Shown here piece by piece: positions 1 to 7,297 of a stretch of 64,000 bases of DNA (positions are counted from its first letter, which is position 1; every line of letters begins with the position of its first letter). The position numbers were made by a program, and so were the translations under genes. The notes below the pieces were generated by a model. That model was not told where the DNA came from and ran no database searches. It saw only the letters and a list, made by a program, of their open reading frames with translations. Origin of the DNA: RHKX01 sp964497825 (GTDB lineage Bacteria > Actinomycetota > Thermoleophilia > Solirubrobacterales > 70-9); the NCBI GenBank assembly GCA_964497825.1, contig CAZCFA010000003.1, positions 1 through 64,000 on the forward strand, given 5' to 3'.

Positions 1-434
1 GGCGGCGGCTGCTCGCCCTCGTCCCGCGGCCGGCCCTGGCGCTGGCGGCGGCCGCGGTGCTCGCGGTCGGCGTCGCGATCGGGCTGCTCGCCGCCGGCGG
101 CTCCGGCGGCGCCGGCGAGACGACGCTGACCGCGCGGGCGACCGATGCGGCGCCGGCCGCGGCGACGGCGAGGATCATCCGCGACGGCGACGCCGGGATG
201 CTCGAGACGACCGGCATGCCCGAGCCCGCCGGCGGCGACGTCTACCAGGTCTGGATCAGGGACGGGAAGCGGCTCGAGCCGTCGACCGTGTTCGTCGTCG
301 ACCGCGACGGCAGGGGGGTGGCGGCGATCCCGTCGGGGCTCGACCGCGGCGATGAGCTGCTCGTCACCCGCGAGCCCTCGGGGGGCTCCGACGTGCCGAC
401 CGGCGCCGCGATGCTGAGCGCCTCGCTGAGCTGA
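1..434 (+). CDS. Anti-sigma-K factor RskA, C-terminal part (5' truncated by window edge)
   Basis: The reading frame is open from base 3 to the stop at 434, so the gene begins outside the window; the internal GTG at 57 lies inside the membrane helix and is not the start. The visible part has an Ala/Leu-rich transmembrane segment followed by an extracytoplasmic domain with the RskA hallmarks: a 'GMPEP..GDVYQVWIRDG' stretch (quoted in part), then 'VFVVDRDG' and a terminal 'REPSGGSDVPTGAAMLSASL'-like segment, as in the RskA C-terminal domain. Such proteins hold an ECF sigma factor (SigK type) at the membrane through a cytosolic N-terminal zinc finger. That half and the sigma gene are expected just upstream. 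Confidence 0.85.
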   Translation, partial: RRLLALVPRPALALAAAAVLAVGVAIGLLAAGGSGGAGETTLTARATDAAPAAATARIIRDGDAGMLETTGMPEPAGGDVYQVWIRDGKRLEPSTVFVVDRDGRGVAAIPSGLDRGDELLVTREPSGGSDVPTGAAMLSASLS

Positions 435-468
435 TCGGCGCCGCGGTTCGTCACAATGCGGGGCAGCG

Positions 469-918
469 ATGAAGCGCAGCCCCGAGCTCACCCCGCTCTC
501 CCACAGCCACCACAAGGGCCTGTTCACGGCGAAGCAGCTGCGCCAGGCCGAGGACCTCGACGCCGCCGTCGCGGCGCTGATCGAGTTCTGGGAGGTCCAC
601 GGCGACCAGCACTTCGCGATCGAGGAGCAGGTGCTGCTGCCGGCCTGGCTGGCGCTCGATCCGGACGCCGACCCCGAGCTGGCGCGGCGGGTCGCGTCCG
701 AGCACCTCGAGCTGCGGGTGATGGTGCGGCGGGCGCGGCGCGGCGAGGTCACGCTCGAGCAGCTGCAGCGCTGCGGCGACGACATCTCGACCCACATCCG
801 CTTCGAGGAGCGCGAGCTGTTCCCGATGATCGAGGCGGCGCTCGGCGACGCTGATCTGAAGCAGCTCGGCGCCGAGCTCGCGGAGGCCGAGGGCGAGGAC
901 GGGGACGAGCAGGAGTGA
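469..918 (+). CDS. Hemerythrin HHE cation-binding domain protein
   Basis: The 149-residue protein carries the spaced His/Glu pattern of a hemerythrin-like four-helix bundle that binds a di-iron centre: 'SHSHHKG' near residue 11, 'HGDQHFAIEEQ' near 46, 'SEHLELR' near 80 and 'HIRFEERELFP' near 108. Members of this family bind oxygen or sense oxygen, nitric oxide or iron; the exact role cannot be told from sequence. The tail is acidic (EAEGEDGDEQE). The ATG at 469 follows a purine-rich GGGGCAGCG. Its stop overlaps the start of the next membrane-protein gene, so the two are probably co-transcribed. Confidence 0.9.
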   Translation: MKRSPELTPLSHSHHKGLFTAKQLRQAEDLDAAVAALIEFWEVHGDQHFAIEEQVLLPAWLALDPDADPELARRVASEHLELRVMVRRARRGEVTLEQLQRCGDDISTHIRFEERELFPMIEAALGDADLKQLGAELAEAEGEDGDEQE

Positions 919-1295
919 GCGGCGCCTGGCAGGTGGTGCTGTACCTGCACCTGCTGGCGATGGCCTACTTCCTCGGCGGCCAGCTCGTGATCGCCTCGGC
1001 GCTGGTCCCGGTCGAGCGGCGCAACCCCGACCCCGAGCGGATGCGGGCGAGCGGGCGGCTGTTCGGGATCGGCTCGGTCGCCGCGCTGGTCGTGCTGCTT
1101 GCGACCGGCGCCGCGATGGCCTCGCACCTCGACCTCTGGGACTCGGCGACGATGCAGATCAAGCTGACCCTGGTCGGCGTGCTGATCGCGCTCACCGTGA
1201 TCCACCTGCAGCACCCGCGCGCGCACGCCCTGCAGGCGGCGATCTTCGTCGTCACGCTGGCGATCGTCTGGCTCGGGCTCGAGCTGACGGTCTGA
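915..1295 (+). CDS. Small four-helix integral membrane protein
   Basis: The GTG start overlaps the stop of the hemerythrin gene by four bases, so translation is likely coupled. The 126-residue protein has four hydrophobic segments (about residues 5-28, 48-68, 80-97 and 105-124) and little else; the first one, 'YLHLLAMAYFLGGQL', resembles small DUF2269/CopD-like membrane proteins. The pairing with a di-iron hemerythrin could mean the membrane protein handles heme, oxygen or metal, but nothing in the sequence proves it. Family assignment is tentative; the coding call itself is solid. Confidence 0.75.
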   Translation: MSGAWQVVLYLHLLAMAYFLGGQLVIASALVPVERRNPDPERMRASGRLFGIGSVAALVVLLATGAAMASHLDLWDSATMQIKLTLVGVLIALTVIHLQHPRAHALQAAIFVVTLAIVWLGLELTV

Positions 1296-1313
1296 GCGCG
1301 CCCGCCGTGGCCG

Positions 1314-2390
1314 CTAGCCGAGCGCCGGCCGCTGCGCCAGCCGCAGGCCGCCGTGGACGAGCTCGGGCCCGGCCGCGCGCAGCGCCGGGACGAACTCGCT
1401 GGTGACGAGTCCGCTGGCGGCGGTGAGCGCGTCGATCGCCGGGTAGAGGCGGGCGATCCGCTCCGGGGTGTCGACGAGGATCGTCAGCACCGGCACCCGC
1501 CGTCCCAGCGCGAGCAGCCGGTCGCCGTGGGGCCGGTGGCCGCCGTGATAGCCCCAGAAGCCGCGCAGCGCCGTCGCGCCGGCGCCGTCGCGCGCCCGCG
1601 CGGCCCGCAGCAGCGCCCGGTATTGCGGCGCGCCGTCGACGAGCGTCGCCTCGCTCGAGTAGACCATCAGCTTCTGCCAGACCGCGAGCCCGGAGCGATC
1701 GGACCCGGGATGGGTCGGCGGCGGCGCCAGCCTGCGGCCGTCGCGCTTGCAGACGCGCACGCGCTCGAGCGTCATCGGCGGATCGGGCAGCAGCTCGCGG
1801 ATCCGCGCCACCGCCCGCCCGACGCTGAGCCGGTCGCCGACGCTGATCACCATCACCGGGACGTCGGGATTGCGGGCGAAGAAAAGGGCCCGGCGGCGGT
1901 CGCCGCCGACCGTCCCGTCGACGCCGAGCAGCGCCGTCGCCCCGGCGACCCCGCACTCGTGCAGGATCGCGACGACGGCCTCGTGGCAGGGGCGTCCGCC
2001 GGCCCGCTCGTGGCGCCCCAGATACAGCGTCAGCTTGACGTCGCCGTCGCCGCTCGGGCCCGGCGGCGGCAGGCCGGGAGCGATCATCCGCGCGCGCTCG
2101 AGCGTGACCAGGCCGCCGTCACCGAGCGCGGCGGCGGCGTCGGCGACCAGCGCCTCGATGCGCTCGCGACGGTCGACGGCGACGGCGACGATCGGCAGGT
2201 CCTCCGAGAGGGTCAGGAGCTGCGCCGAGCGGATCGCATGCCTGCGGCCGTAGCCGGCGAGGCCGCGGAACTGGACGCTGACGGCGATGCCCGAGCGCGC
2301 GAACAGCGCGATCAGCGCGTCGCCGGCGAACCCGGCTCCGGTCCGGTCGCGCTCGCCCAGGTACGCGGTCAGCTTCAGCGATTCGGCCAC
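1314..2390 (-). CDS. Triple DUF190 domain protein (fluoride operon)
   Basis: The protein (358 residues from the GTG at 2390) is made of three consecutive DUF190 modules, each about 100 residues: 'KLTAYLGE...', 'KLTLYLGR...' and 'KLMVYSSE...', each with the SEDLP/NPDVP-like strand and the closing 'GLVT' or 'MTLERV' strand. DUF190 proteins have a PII-like ferredoxin fold and are frequent neighbours of crcB. The GTG lies two bases after the upstream crcB stop, which favours this start over the longer ORF. It is the last gene of a crcB-crcB-DUF190 operon. Most family members have one domain; three in one chain is unusual, though a trimer-like arrangement of a normally trimeric fold would make sense (inference). 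Confidence 0.85.
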   Translation of the reverse strand: MAESLKLTAYLGERDRTGAGFAGDALIALFARSGIAVSVQFRGLAGYGRRHAIRSAQLLTLSEDLPIVAVAVDRRERIEALVADAAAALGDGGLVTLERARMIAPGLPPPGPSGDGDVKLTLYLGRHERAGGRPCHEAVVAILHECGVAGATALLGVDGTVGGDRRRALFFARNPDVPVMVISVGDRLSVGRAVARIRELLPDPPMTLERVRVCKRDGRRLAPPPTHPGSDRSGLAVWQKLMVYSSEATLVDGAPQYRALLRAARARDGAGATALRGFWGYHGGHRPHGDRLLALGRRVPVLTILVDTPERIARLYPAIDALTAASGLVTSEFVPALRAAGPELVHGGLRLAQRPALG

Positions 2391-2392
2391 GC

Positions 2393-2758
2393 TCAGAGCC
2401 CGCCGATCGCGTCGCCGAGCGCCGCCGCGAGGATCCCGAGGGCGAGGCTGGCGAGGACGTTGACCAGGGCCGGGCGCCACTGCCGGTCCTCGGCCAGCCG
2501 CTGGGTCTCGAACATCCAGGTCGAGAACGTCGTGTAGGAGCCGGCCGCGGCGGTGCCGGCGAGCAGCAGCGGGTCGCCGTCGAGGGCGAGTCCGGCGAGC
2601 AGCCCGAGCGCGGCGGCGCCGCTGAGGTTGACCGCGAGGGTGCCGTAGGGGAACCCGCTCGGCGTCCGCGACCCGATCGCGCCGTCGAGCAGGAAGCGGG
2701 CGATCGCGGCGACCCCGCCGAGGGCGCCGACTCCGGCCCAGACGAGGACCGAGCTCAC
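2393..2758 (-). CDS. crcB: CrcB/Fluc fluoride ion channel subunit (second copy)
   Basis: The 121-residue protein has four transmembrane segments and the conserved Fluc signatures 'GTLAVNLSGAAALG' (about residue 39) and 'YTTFSTWMFE' (about 75). Fluc proteins form dual-topology dimers that export fluoride. Here two different copies are translated in tandem, as in organisms that build an antiparallel heterodimer. The GTG start overlaps the stop of the upstream copy (GTGA), indicating translational coupling. Confidence 0.93.
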   Translation of the reverse strand: MSSVLVWAGVGALGGVAAIARFLLDGAIGSRTPSGFPYGTLAVNLSGAAALGLLAGLALDGDPLLLAGTAAAGSYTTFSTWMFETQRLAEDRQWRPALVNVLASLALGILAAALGDAIGGL

Positions 2759-3150
2759 ACCAGCACCCGCGCCCGCCGGACGAGGCTCGAGGCGAGCATG
2801 ATCGCGGCGAAGCCGGCGACCACGCTGACGGCGGCGTAGCCGCCCGCGAGCAGCCAGTGGTCGGCCCGCAGCATCCGCAGCAGCTCGACCTGCATCGTCG
2901 AGAACGTGGTCAGGGCGCCGCAGAACCCGGTTCCGAGCAGCGGCCGCCGGTAGCTCGAGAGCGGCAGCCGCTCCTGCAGCCTGGTCACGAGGTAGCCGAG
3001 CAGGAAGGCGCCGGCGACGTTGACCGCGAACGTCGCCCAGGGCCAGGCGCCGGCCGAGTGCGGAAGCGCTTCCGCGAGCGCGGCGCGGAGGATCGCGCCA
3101 GCGCAGCCACCGGCGAAGATCGCCGCGAGCTCGCGGCCGTCACGGGTCAT
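2755..3150 (-). CDS. crcB: CrcB/Fluc fluoride ion channel subunit (first copy)
   Basis: First gene of the fluoride operon, encoding a four-helix membrane protein with 'ATFAVNVAGAFLLG' and 'ALTTFSTMQVE', the fluoride-channel signatures. I chose the ATG at 3150 (MTRDGRELAA); the longer reading frame to 3255 would run through the riboswitch and adds a non-conserved, Pro/Arg-rich extension. There is no good Shine-Dalgarno sequence just ahead of 3150; the nearest GGAG is inside the switching hairpin about 35 bases upstream. With the second copy it probably forms a heterodimeric fluoride exporter. Confidence 0.93.
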   Translation of the reverse strand: MTRDGRELAAIFAGGCAGAILRAALAEALPHSAGAWPWATFAVNVAGAFLLGYLVTRLQERLPLSSYRRPLLGTGFCGALTTFSTMQVELLRMLRADHWLLAGGYAAVSVVAGFAAIMLASSLVRRARVLV

Positions 3151-3187
3151 CGCGGCCGCTGGGGGTGGGGTCTGGCGCTGGCATCGT

Positions 3188-3285
3188 GCTCCTACGAGGG
3201 CGGGGTTCGTCTCGCAGGAGCCATCAGCGCTGTTCGATCGCGGTTCGGGCCGCATCAGCGACCCGAGCGGGCTCCATCGCTCGCG
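3188..3285 (-). ncRNA. Fluoride riboswitch (crcB motif) with switching hairpin
   Basis: Read on the minus strand, the leader matches the fluoride aptamer. GAGC (3282-3279) can pair with GCTC (3268-3265) as the pseudoknot. GGAGCC (3275-3270) pairs with GGCTCC (3222-3217). CGCTG (3260-3256) pairs with CAGCG (3232-3228), capped by an inner GCGG/CCGC hairpin. The diagnostic CTGATGGC follows at once. The GCTCCTGCGAG arm (3221-3211) can instead pair with CTCGTAGGAGC (3198-3188) in an 11-bp hairpin, and this uses the same bases as the aptamer's closing strand. Fluoride binding should therefore block the hairpin and turn on crcB. No U-run follows, so the off-state acts by some route other than a classic terminator. 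Confidence 0.9.
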
Positions 3286-3315
3286 GCGATCATAGCCGCG
3301 CCGCCGCGCGGATTC

Positions 3316-3996
3316 TCAGCCGCCGGCCTCGGCGACGACGTCGGAGCCGGGTCGGGCCTCATCGTCGCGGCGCTTGATCAGCAGCCATCGCGGTCTTTCG
3401 CCGCCGCCGGTCCGCTGCAGCGCGAAGCCGCCGCGCAGCCGCTCGCCGTGCAGCACGAAGACGGCGTGCCCGCGCTCGATCGCCCGCGGCCACGGCACCC
3501 GGCCGCCCTGCTCGTAGTCGCCGCGGTCCCAGGCCGCCCCGCGCTCGGCGAGGTCGCGGTCGGCGGCCGCGACCGCCAGCCGCTTGACCGCGGGGTCCAT
3601 CGACGGGCCCTTCGGCAGCGTCCAGCAGCGGAGGACGCCGTCGACCTCGAGCCGCAGCTCGAAGCGGCGGCCGCGGCCGTCGCGCTGCTCGGCGAGGACG
3701 AAGGCTCCGGCGCTGACGCCGCGGATCGCGAACTGCTCGTGGCCCTCGGCCCCGACCTCCTCGACCGCGATCTCGCCGCCGCCGGTCCGCTCGAGCAGCC
3801 CGAGCAGCGCCGCGACCGCGTCGCGATCGCCCTCGGCGTGGACGCGGACCGCGCCGTCGCGGTCGCGACGGACCCAGCCGAGCACGCCGCGCTCGCGCGC
3901 CGCCGCGACCGTCGCCCGGCGCAGCCCCGAATCGGGCGCCGTGCCGGTCAGCTCGGCGCGGACTGCGCGCTCCGCCTTTCCGGTCTCAGCGGCCAC
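3316..3996 (-). CDS. Acylphosphatase-like / LigD 3'-phosphoesterase-like fusion protein, active sites degenerate
   Basis: Residues 10-70 resemble an acylphosphatase: an Arg kept in 'DSGLRR', then 'GWVRRDRDGAVRVHAEGD' and 'LLGLLERTG'. The catalytic Asn of the usual GWVRN is Arg here. Residues 95-215 match the phosphoesterase (PE) domain of bacterial LigD: 'FELRLEVDGVLRCWTLPKGPSMDP..KRLAV', 'FVLHGERLRGGFAL' and 'WLLIKRRD' (in parts). The two catalytic His of the usual H-x-A-x-x-x-H-x-D motif are absent ('EQRDGRGRRFELR'). The gene stands alone on the minus strand and no ligase or Ku gene is nearby. It may be a nucleic-acid-binding relic or a protein with a new function. The fold calls are from motif recognition. 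Confidence 0.75.
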   Translation of the reverse strand: MAAETGKAERAVRAELTGTAPDSGLRRATVAAARERGVLGWVRRDRDGAVRVHAEGDRDAVAALLGLLERTGGGEIAVEEVGAEGHEQFAIRGVSAGAFVLAEQRDGRGRRFELRLEVDGVLRCWTLPKGPSMDPAVKRLAVAAADRDLAERGAAWDRGDYEQGGRVPWPRAIERGHAVFVLHGERLRGGFALQRTGGGERPRWLLIKRRDDEARPGSDVVAEAGG

Positions 3997-4115
3997 GTCC
4001 CCACGATCCTGCCCGATCCGCCCGCGGCGCGCGCGGCCGGCTCGCAGCCCGGATCGGCAACCAGCGCTGAGGCGTCCCGACCGCGCTCAAGAACTCCGCC
4101 CGAGAGAAGCGCGTA

Positions 4116-4235
4116 CCGGGGGATGGTCTCAAAGCGGGCGGTGTTGAGCCCCCGGCGATCGCGAAGCAGAAGGTGACGGCTGCGGAACCGACGAGGTTCC
4201 GCGGAACCTCCCCCAAATGGGGTAGATCCCGGCTC
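4116..4235. repeat. Cluster of hairpins and palindromes in the gap before 4314
   Basis: The stretch 3997-4313 has no convincing gene. It holds a nested hairpin (CCGGGGG 4116-4122 with CCCCCGG 4149-4155, and inside it CTCAA 4128-4132 with TTGAG 4144-4148), an 18-bp perfect palindrome (GAGGTTCC-GC-GGAACCTC, 4193-4210) and CCCCAAATGGGG just after it. The palindrome core GGTTCCGCGGAACC recurs at 39012-39025. The cluster could be a small RNA, a transcription-termination zone or a dispersed repeat. Confidence 0.55.
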
Positions 4236-4313
4236 CGCCGCCGGGCCGCGCTTGCGGCCCGAGCTCACTCCCTCGTGGCAAGTAGGCTGACGGCGGGCTC
4301 GGGAGCTCGGGGA

Positions 4314-4874
4314 TTGGCCGCGAAGGTAGACCTGCTCTGGTTGCCGCTCGGAGCGGGTGGGTTCTTCGTTCGGCTCAACGGCCGGCTGTTCGAAGCGGCC
4401 TCGGCGTACTTGCGGCGGCGCCCCCGTCGCGACCTCTACCACGCCGCTCTCAGCATCGAGCTGGGCGATGTGGCGTACGTGATCGAGCAGGCGGCGGCGC
4501 TGCACGCGCGCCGCGTCCGCCCGGAGGTCGTCGCTGCCGGACCGGTCGGCGCGCGCTGGGCCGGTCGGCTGCGCGTCTTTTGCTACGAGATCCGGCTCTG
4601 GCGTGACGGCCGGATCGACGATGCGGCAGCGGCGGTCGACAGCCCGCGCCGGCTCAGCGAGGCCGAGGACGTCGCCCGTCGAGTGCTCGCGGCGGCGCCG
4701 CGGGTCCCGACGCCGACCTGGGGCCGTGACGAGCTCGGCCTCGGCGAGATGTGGAACTCGAACTCGGTCATCGCCTGGATCCTCACCAGCGCCGGGATCG
4801 ACGCCGCCCGCGGCGCGCGCGGCCGGCTGCGGCTCAGAGCTTCTTCGGCTTGTAGGTCCAGCCGGCGCCGGTGA
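4314..4874 (+). CDS. Conserved hypothetical protein (WNSNS motif)
   Basis: A 186-residue protein of unknown function. Conserved-looking blocks are 'VDLLWLPLGAGGFFVRLNGR' at the N-terminus, 'RRDLYHAALSIELGDVAYVI' (about 40), 'GPVGARWAGRLRVFCYEIR' (about 80) and 'WGRDELGLGEMWNSNSVIAW' (about 145). The TTG at 4314 is preferred: GGGAG lies eight bases upstream and the conserved part begins at once; longer ORFs from 4173 or 4275 add an Arg-rich, low-complexity head. The last 14 or so residues are Arg/Ser-rich and run antisense over the 3' end of the convergent gene, so the C-terminus may be eroded. Confidence 0.65.
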   Translation: MAAKVDLLWLPLGAGGFFVRLNGRLFEAASAYLRRRPRRDLYHAALSIELGDVAYVIEQAAALHARRVRPEVVAAGPVGARWAGRLRVFCYEIRLWRDGRIDDAAAAVDSPRRLSEAEDVARRVLAAAPRVPTPTWGRDELGLGEMWNSNSVIAWILTSAGIDAARGARGRLRLRASSACRSSRRR

Positions 4875-5352
4875 CGGCGTCGATCACCGGCTCGCGCAGG
4901 TCGCCCCAGGCGAACTTGTAGCCGCGCTCGTCGGCGCCGCCCTCGGTCTGGTGGGGCCCGAGCCAGGCGAGCACGTGCATCGTCTCCGAGCCGATGTGCT
5001 GGCCGCGCTCCCAGTCGGTGCCGCCGGAGAGCATGCCGCCGAAGCCGATCTCGGCCTCGGTCGTCGTCTTCAGGCCGATGCCGGCGGCCTCGTGGTCGGC
5101 CTCGTCGAGGCTGATCCGCAGCGCCCGGTAGCGGTTCTCGTAGCCGGCGCCGCCGGCGCCGACGCTCGCCACCTTGGCCGCCCAGGCGACGACGATGTCG
5201 CCGCCCTCCTCGGTCGCGGTGATCCCCTTGCCGCTGATCGCGAGCAGCCGCGCCCGCAGCTCCTCGGCCCCGAGCACCGGGACGCCGTCCTCGGGCTTCG
5301 CCGCGGTCATCACCCCGCGGCTCTTCTCCTTCAGCTTGTCGAGGAAGCCCAT
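4834..5352 (-). CDS. Hypothetical protein, 172 residues
   Basis: A soluble protein with no signal peptide or membrane segment. It opens with a short amphipathic basic helix (MGFLDKLKEKSRG), has a mixed alpha/beta body with 'YENRYRALRISLDEADHEA', and ends in 'DAVTGAGWTYKPKKL'. Codon usage and composition are those of a real gene. I do not recognise the family. It overlaps the convergent upstream gene by 41 bases at the 3' end, and its start is only about 130 bases from the next minus-strand gene's stop region. Confidence 0.7.
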   Translation of the reverse strand: MGFLDKLKEKSRGVMTAAKPEDGVPVLGAEELRARLLAISGKGITATEEGGDIVVAWAAKVASVGAGGAGYENRYRALRISLDEADHEAAGIGLKTTTEAEIGFGGMLSGGTDWERGQHIGSETMHVLAWLGPHQTEGGADERGYKFAWGDLREPVIDAVTGAGWTYKPKKL

Positions 5353-5376
5353 CTACGCCCAGCGTAGCGCGGCGGC

Positions 5377-6252
5377 TCAGCCGAGCCGGACGACGCGGCG
5401 GCCGCGCGACTCGGTCCCGGCCCCGTCGATCGCGCTGACGTCGATCCGGGCACGGACCGGCTCGCCGCGACGCAGCGCCCTGCGGCCGGCGCGGATCGCG
5501 GCGCGGGGGAGCCCGAGGGCGAGCTTCAGCTTCTCGCCGCCGGCGCTCGCCGAGCCGCTCGCCGGGATCAGCTCGAAGCGCCTGCGGCGCTGCGGCAACC
5601 GCAGGGTGCCGCGCGCCGACGCGTCGCAGGCGACGGCGCAGACGAGCGCGACGCGGACCCGGCGGCGCAGCCGCTGCTCGGTTCCGCCCCAGAGGCTGAT
5701 CGCGCCGCCGGCGGGCGCCGCCGCGCAGCCGCCGGCGATCAGCTCCCGGGCCCGGTCGAGCTGCGGCTGGTAGCGGCCCCGGTAGCGGGTCGCCGGACGC
5801 TCGACGTCGGCGATCCACTCGCCCCAGGCGAGCTCGTCGGCGAGCGGGTCGGGGCGGCCGGCGGCGAGCCCGCGCTCGCGGACGGCGGCGGCAGCGGTGG
5901 TTAACCAGCGCAGCTGCAGCTCGGGACGCGCCTCGAAGCCGGCGTAGGGTCCGCGGTCGAGGTACCCGGTGCTCATCTGGAAGAAGCCGGCGTAGCCGCT
6001 GCCGGTGTCGGGGAGGTTGCGCAGGCCGCTCTCGGTCAGCGCCGCCATCACCGGCAGCTCGCCGGGGAGCCCGGCGGCGGTCGCGCCGCGCGCCATCCAG
6101 GCGGCGATCGCACGCTCGCCGGCGCCGTCGCCGGGGTAGGGGTTGGCGGCCGGGCACGGCGCGGCGGCAGCGGCCCCGGGCGCGAGCAGCAGCACGAGGA
6201 CCACGGCCACGAGCAGGGCGCGGGGCTGCTTCAGGTGCCGGGCGCGGCGCAT
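5377..6252 (-). CDS. Secreted lysozyme-like / transglycosylase-type protein
   Basis: The start ATG at 6252 gives 291 residues with a clear signal peptide: basic head 'MRRARHLKQPR', hydrophobic core 'ALLVAVVLVLLLAPG' and an AAAAA cleavage region. The mature part has an SLT/lysozyme-like core, 'PVMAALTESGLRNLPDTGSG' with the probable catalytic Glu, then 'GFFQMSTGYLDRGPYAG', which corresponds to the GxxQ region. A C-terminal beta-rich domain of about 100 residues with an Arg-rich surface follows. It probably cleaves peptidoglycan outside the membrane. It is divergent from the SDR gene at 6404. Confidence 0.75.
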   Translation of the reverse strand: MRRARHLKQPRALLVAVVLVLLLAPGAAAAAPCPAANPYPGDGAGERAIAAWMARGATAAGLPGELPVMAALTESGLRNLPDTGSGYAGFFQMSTGYLDRGPYAGFEARPELQLRWLTTAAAAVRERGLAAGRPDPLADELAWGEWIADVERPATRYRGRYQPQLDRARELIAGGCAAAPAGGAISLWGGTEQRLRRRVRVALVCAVACDASARGTLRLPQRRRRFELIPASGSASAGGEKLKLALGLPRAAIRAGRRALRRGEPVRARIDVSAIDGAGTESRGRRVVRLG

Positions 6253-6403
6253 CTCGAACGCCCTGTCGGCGGCGGCGGCCGGACCTGTAGCGGCGGCGGC
6301 GCGCTTGCGGGGCCCGGCGCCCGGGCGGGCTGCCCGCCCCGGTGCGAGCTGCGTGCCGTCGCGGGCGGCGTCGCTGCGCTCGGGCCGGTAGGGTCCGGCC
6401 ACG

Positions 6404-7273
6404 GTGGCAGGGCGCTTCGATCTCAACGGCAAGGTGGCGGTCGTCAGCGGCGGCGCCCGCGGCATCGGCTTCGCCACCGCCGAGGAGCTGGCGCGGCGCG
6501 GCTGCTCGGTCGTGATCGTCGACCTCGACCCTGACGTCGCCGGCGCCGCGGTTTTCTCCGAGCGCCTGCGCGGCCCGGCGCTCGGGATCGGCGCCGACGT
6601 CACTGACCGCGGCGCGATGCGGGCCGCCGTCGCCGAGGCCGTCGACCGCTTCGGCGGCGTCGACGTCGTCGTCGCCAACGCCGGCGTCGCCTCGCGGGCG
6701 GCGACGGTGCGGGCGATGTCGGGCGAGGCCTTCGACCGCGTCCTCGACGTCAACCTCCACGGCGTCCACAACACCGTCGTCGCGGCGCTGCCGGAGATCG
6801 TCCGCCGGCGCGGCCACGTCGTCGTCGTCTCCTCGGTCTATGCCTTCTTCAACGGTGCCGGCGCCGCCCCCTACGCGATCGCGAAGGCCGGGGTCGAGGC
6901 GTTCGGGCGGGCGCTGCGGGTTGAGCTCGCGCGCCACGGCGCCGGCGCGAGCGTCGCCTACTTCGGCTTCATCGACACGGCGATGGTCCAGCGCGCGATC
7001 GACGCCGATGCGACCGGCAAGCGGTTCCTCGACTCGCTGCCGAAGCCGTTGCGCAAGCGGCTGCAGCCGGGCGCCGCCGGCGCCGCGATCGTCGACGGCA
7101 TCGAGCGCCGGGCGCCGCGGATCATCAGGCCGCGATCGTGGGCCGCCGTCTCGGCCCTGCGCGGGATCCTCAACCCGTTGCTCGATGCCCACCTGGCCCG
7201 CGACGCGAGCCTGCAGCGGCTCGTCGCCGAGCTCGACGAGCGCGGCGACGAGGAGCAGCCGACGACGGCGTAG
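6404..7273 (+). CDS. SDR family NAD(P)-dependent oxidoreductase
   Basis: Classical short-chain dehydrogenase of 289 residues. The cofactor motif is 'SGGARGIG' (about residues 16-23), followed by an acidic 'VDLD' after the second strand that favours NAD. 'NAG' lies near 95. The catalytic tetrad is Asn (LDVNLHG), Ser (VVVSSVYAF) and YAIAK (about residues 158-162). Residues 215-250 resemble membrane-associated acyl or steroid SDRs with 'RPRSWAAVSALRGILNPLLD', and the C-terminus is acidic. Translation starts at a GTG. The substrate is unknown. Confidence 0.9.
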   Translation: MAGRFDLNGKVAVVSGGARGIGFATAEELARRGCSVVIVDLDPDVAGAAVFSERLRGPALGIGADVTDRGAMRAAVAEAVDRFGGVDVVVANAGVASRAATVRAMSGEAFDRVLDVNLHGVHNTVVAALPEIVRRRGHVVVVSSVYAFFNGAGAAPYAIAKAGVEAFGRALRVELARHGAGASVAYFGFIDTAMVQRAIDADATGKRFLDSLPKPLRKRLQPGAAGAAIVDGIERRAPRIIRPRSWAAVSALRGILNPLLDAHLARDASLQRLVAELDERGDEEQPTTA

Positions 7274-7297
7274 GACGGCCGCGAGCGCGCCGGCCGC

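Noticed and set aside
1353..2537. Long plus-strand frame of 394 residues opposite the DUF190/crcB genes
   Set aside because: Composition dominated by Arg, Ala, Asp, Gln and Pro with no recognisable fold; it is antisense to genes with clear conserved domains.
4583..7192. Minus-strand frame of 869 residues crossing several genes
   Set aside because: Arg/Asp/Gly-rich composition typical of chance frames in GC-rich DNA; it overlaps four genes supported by motifs.
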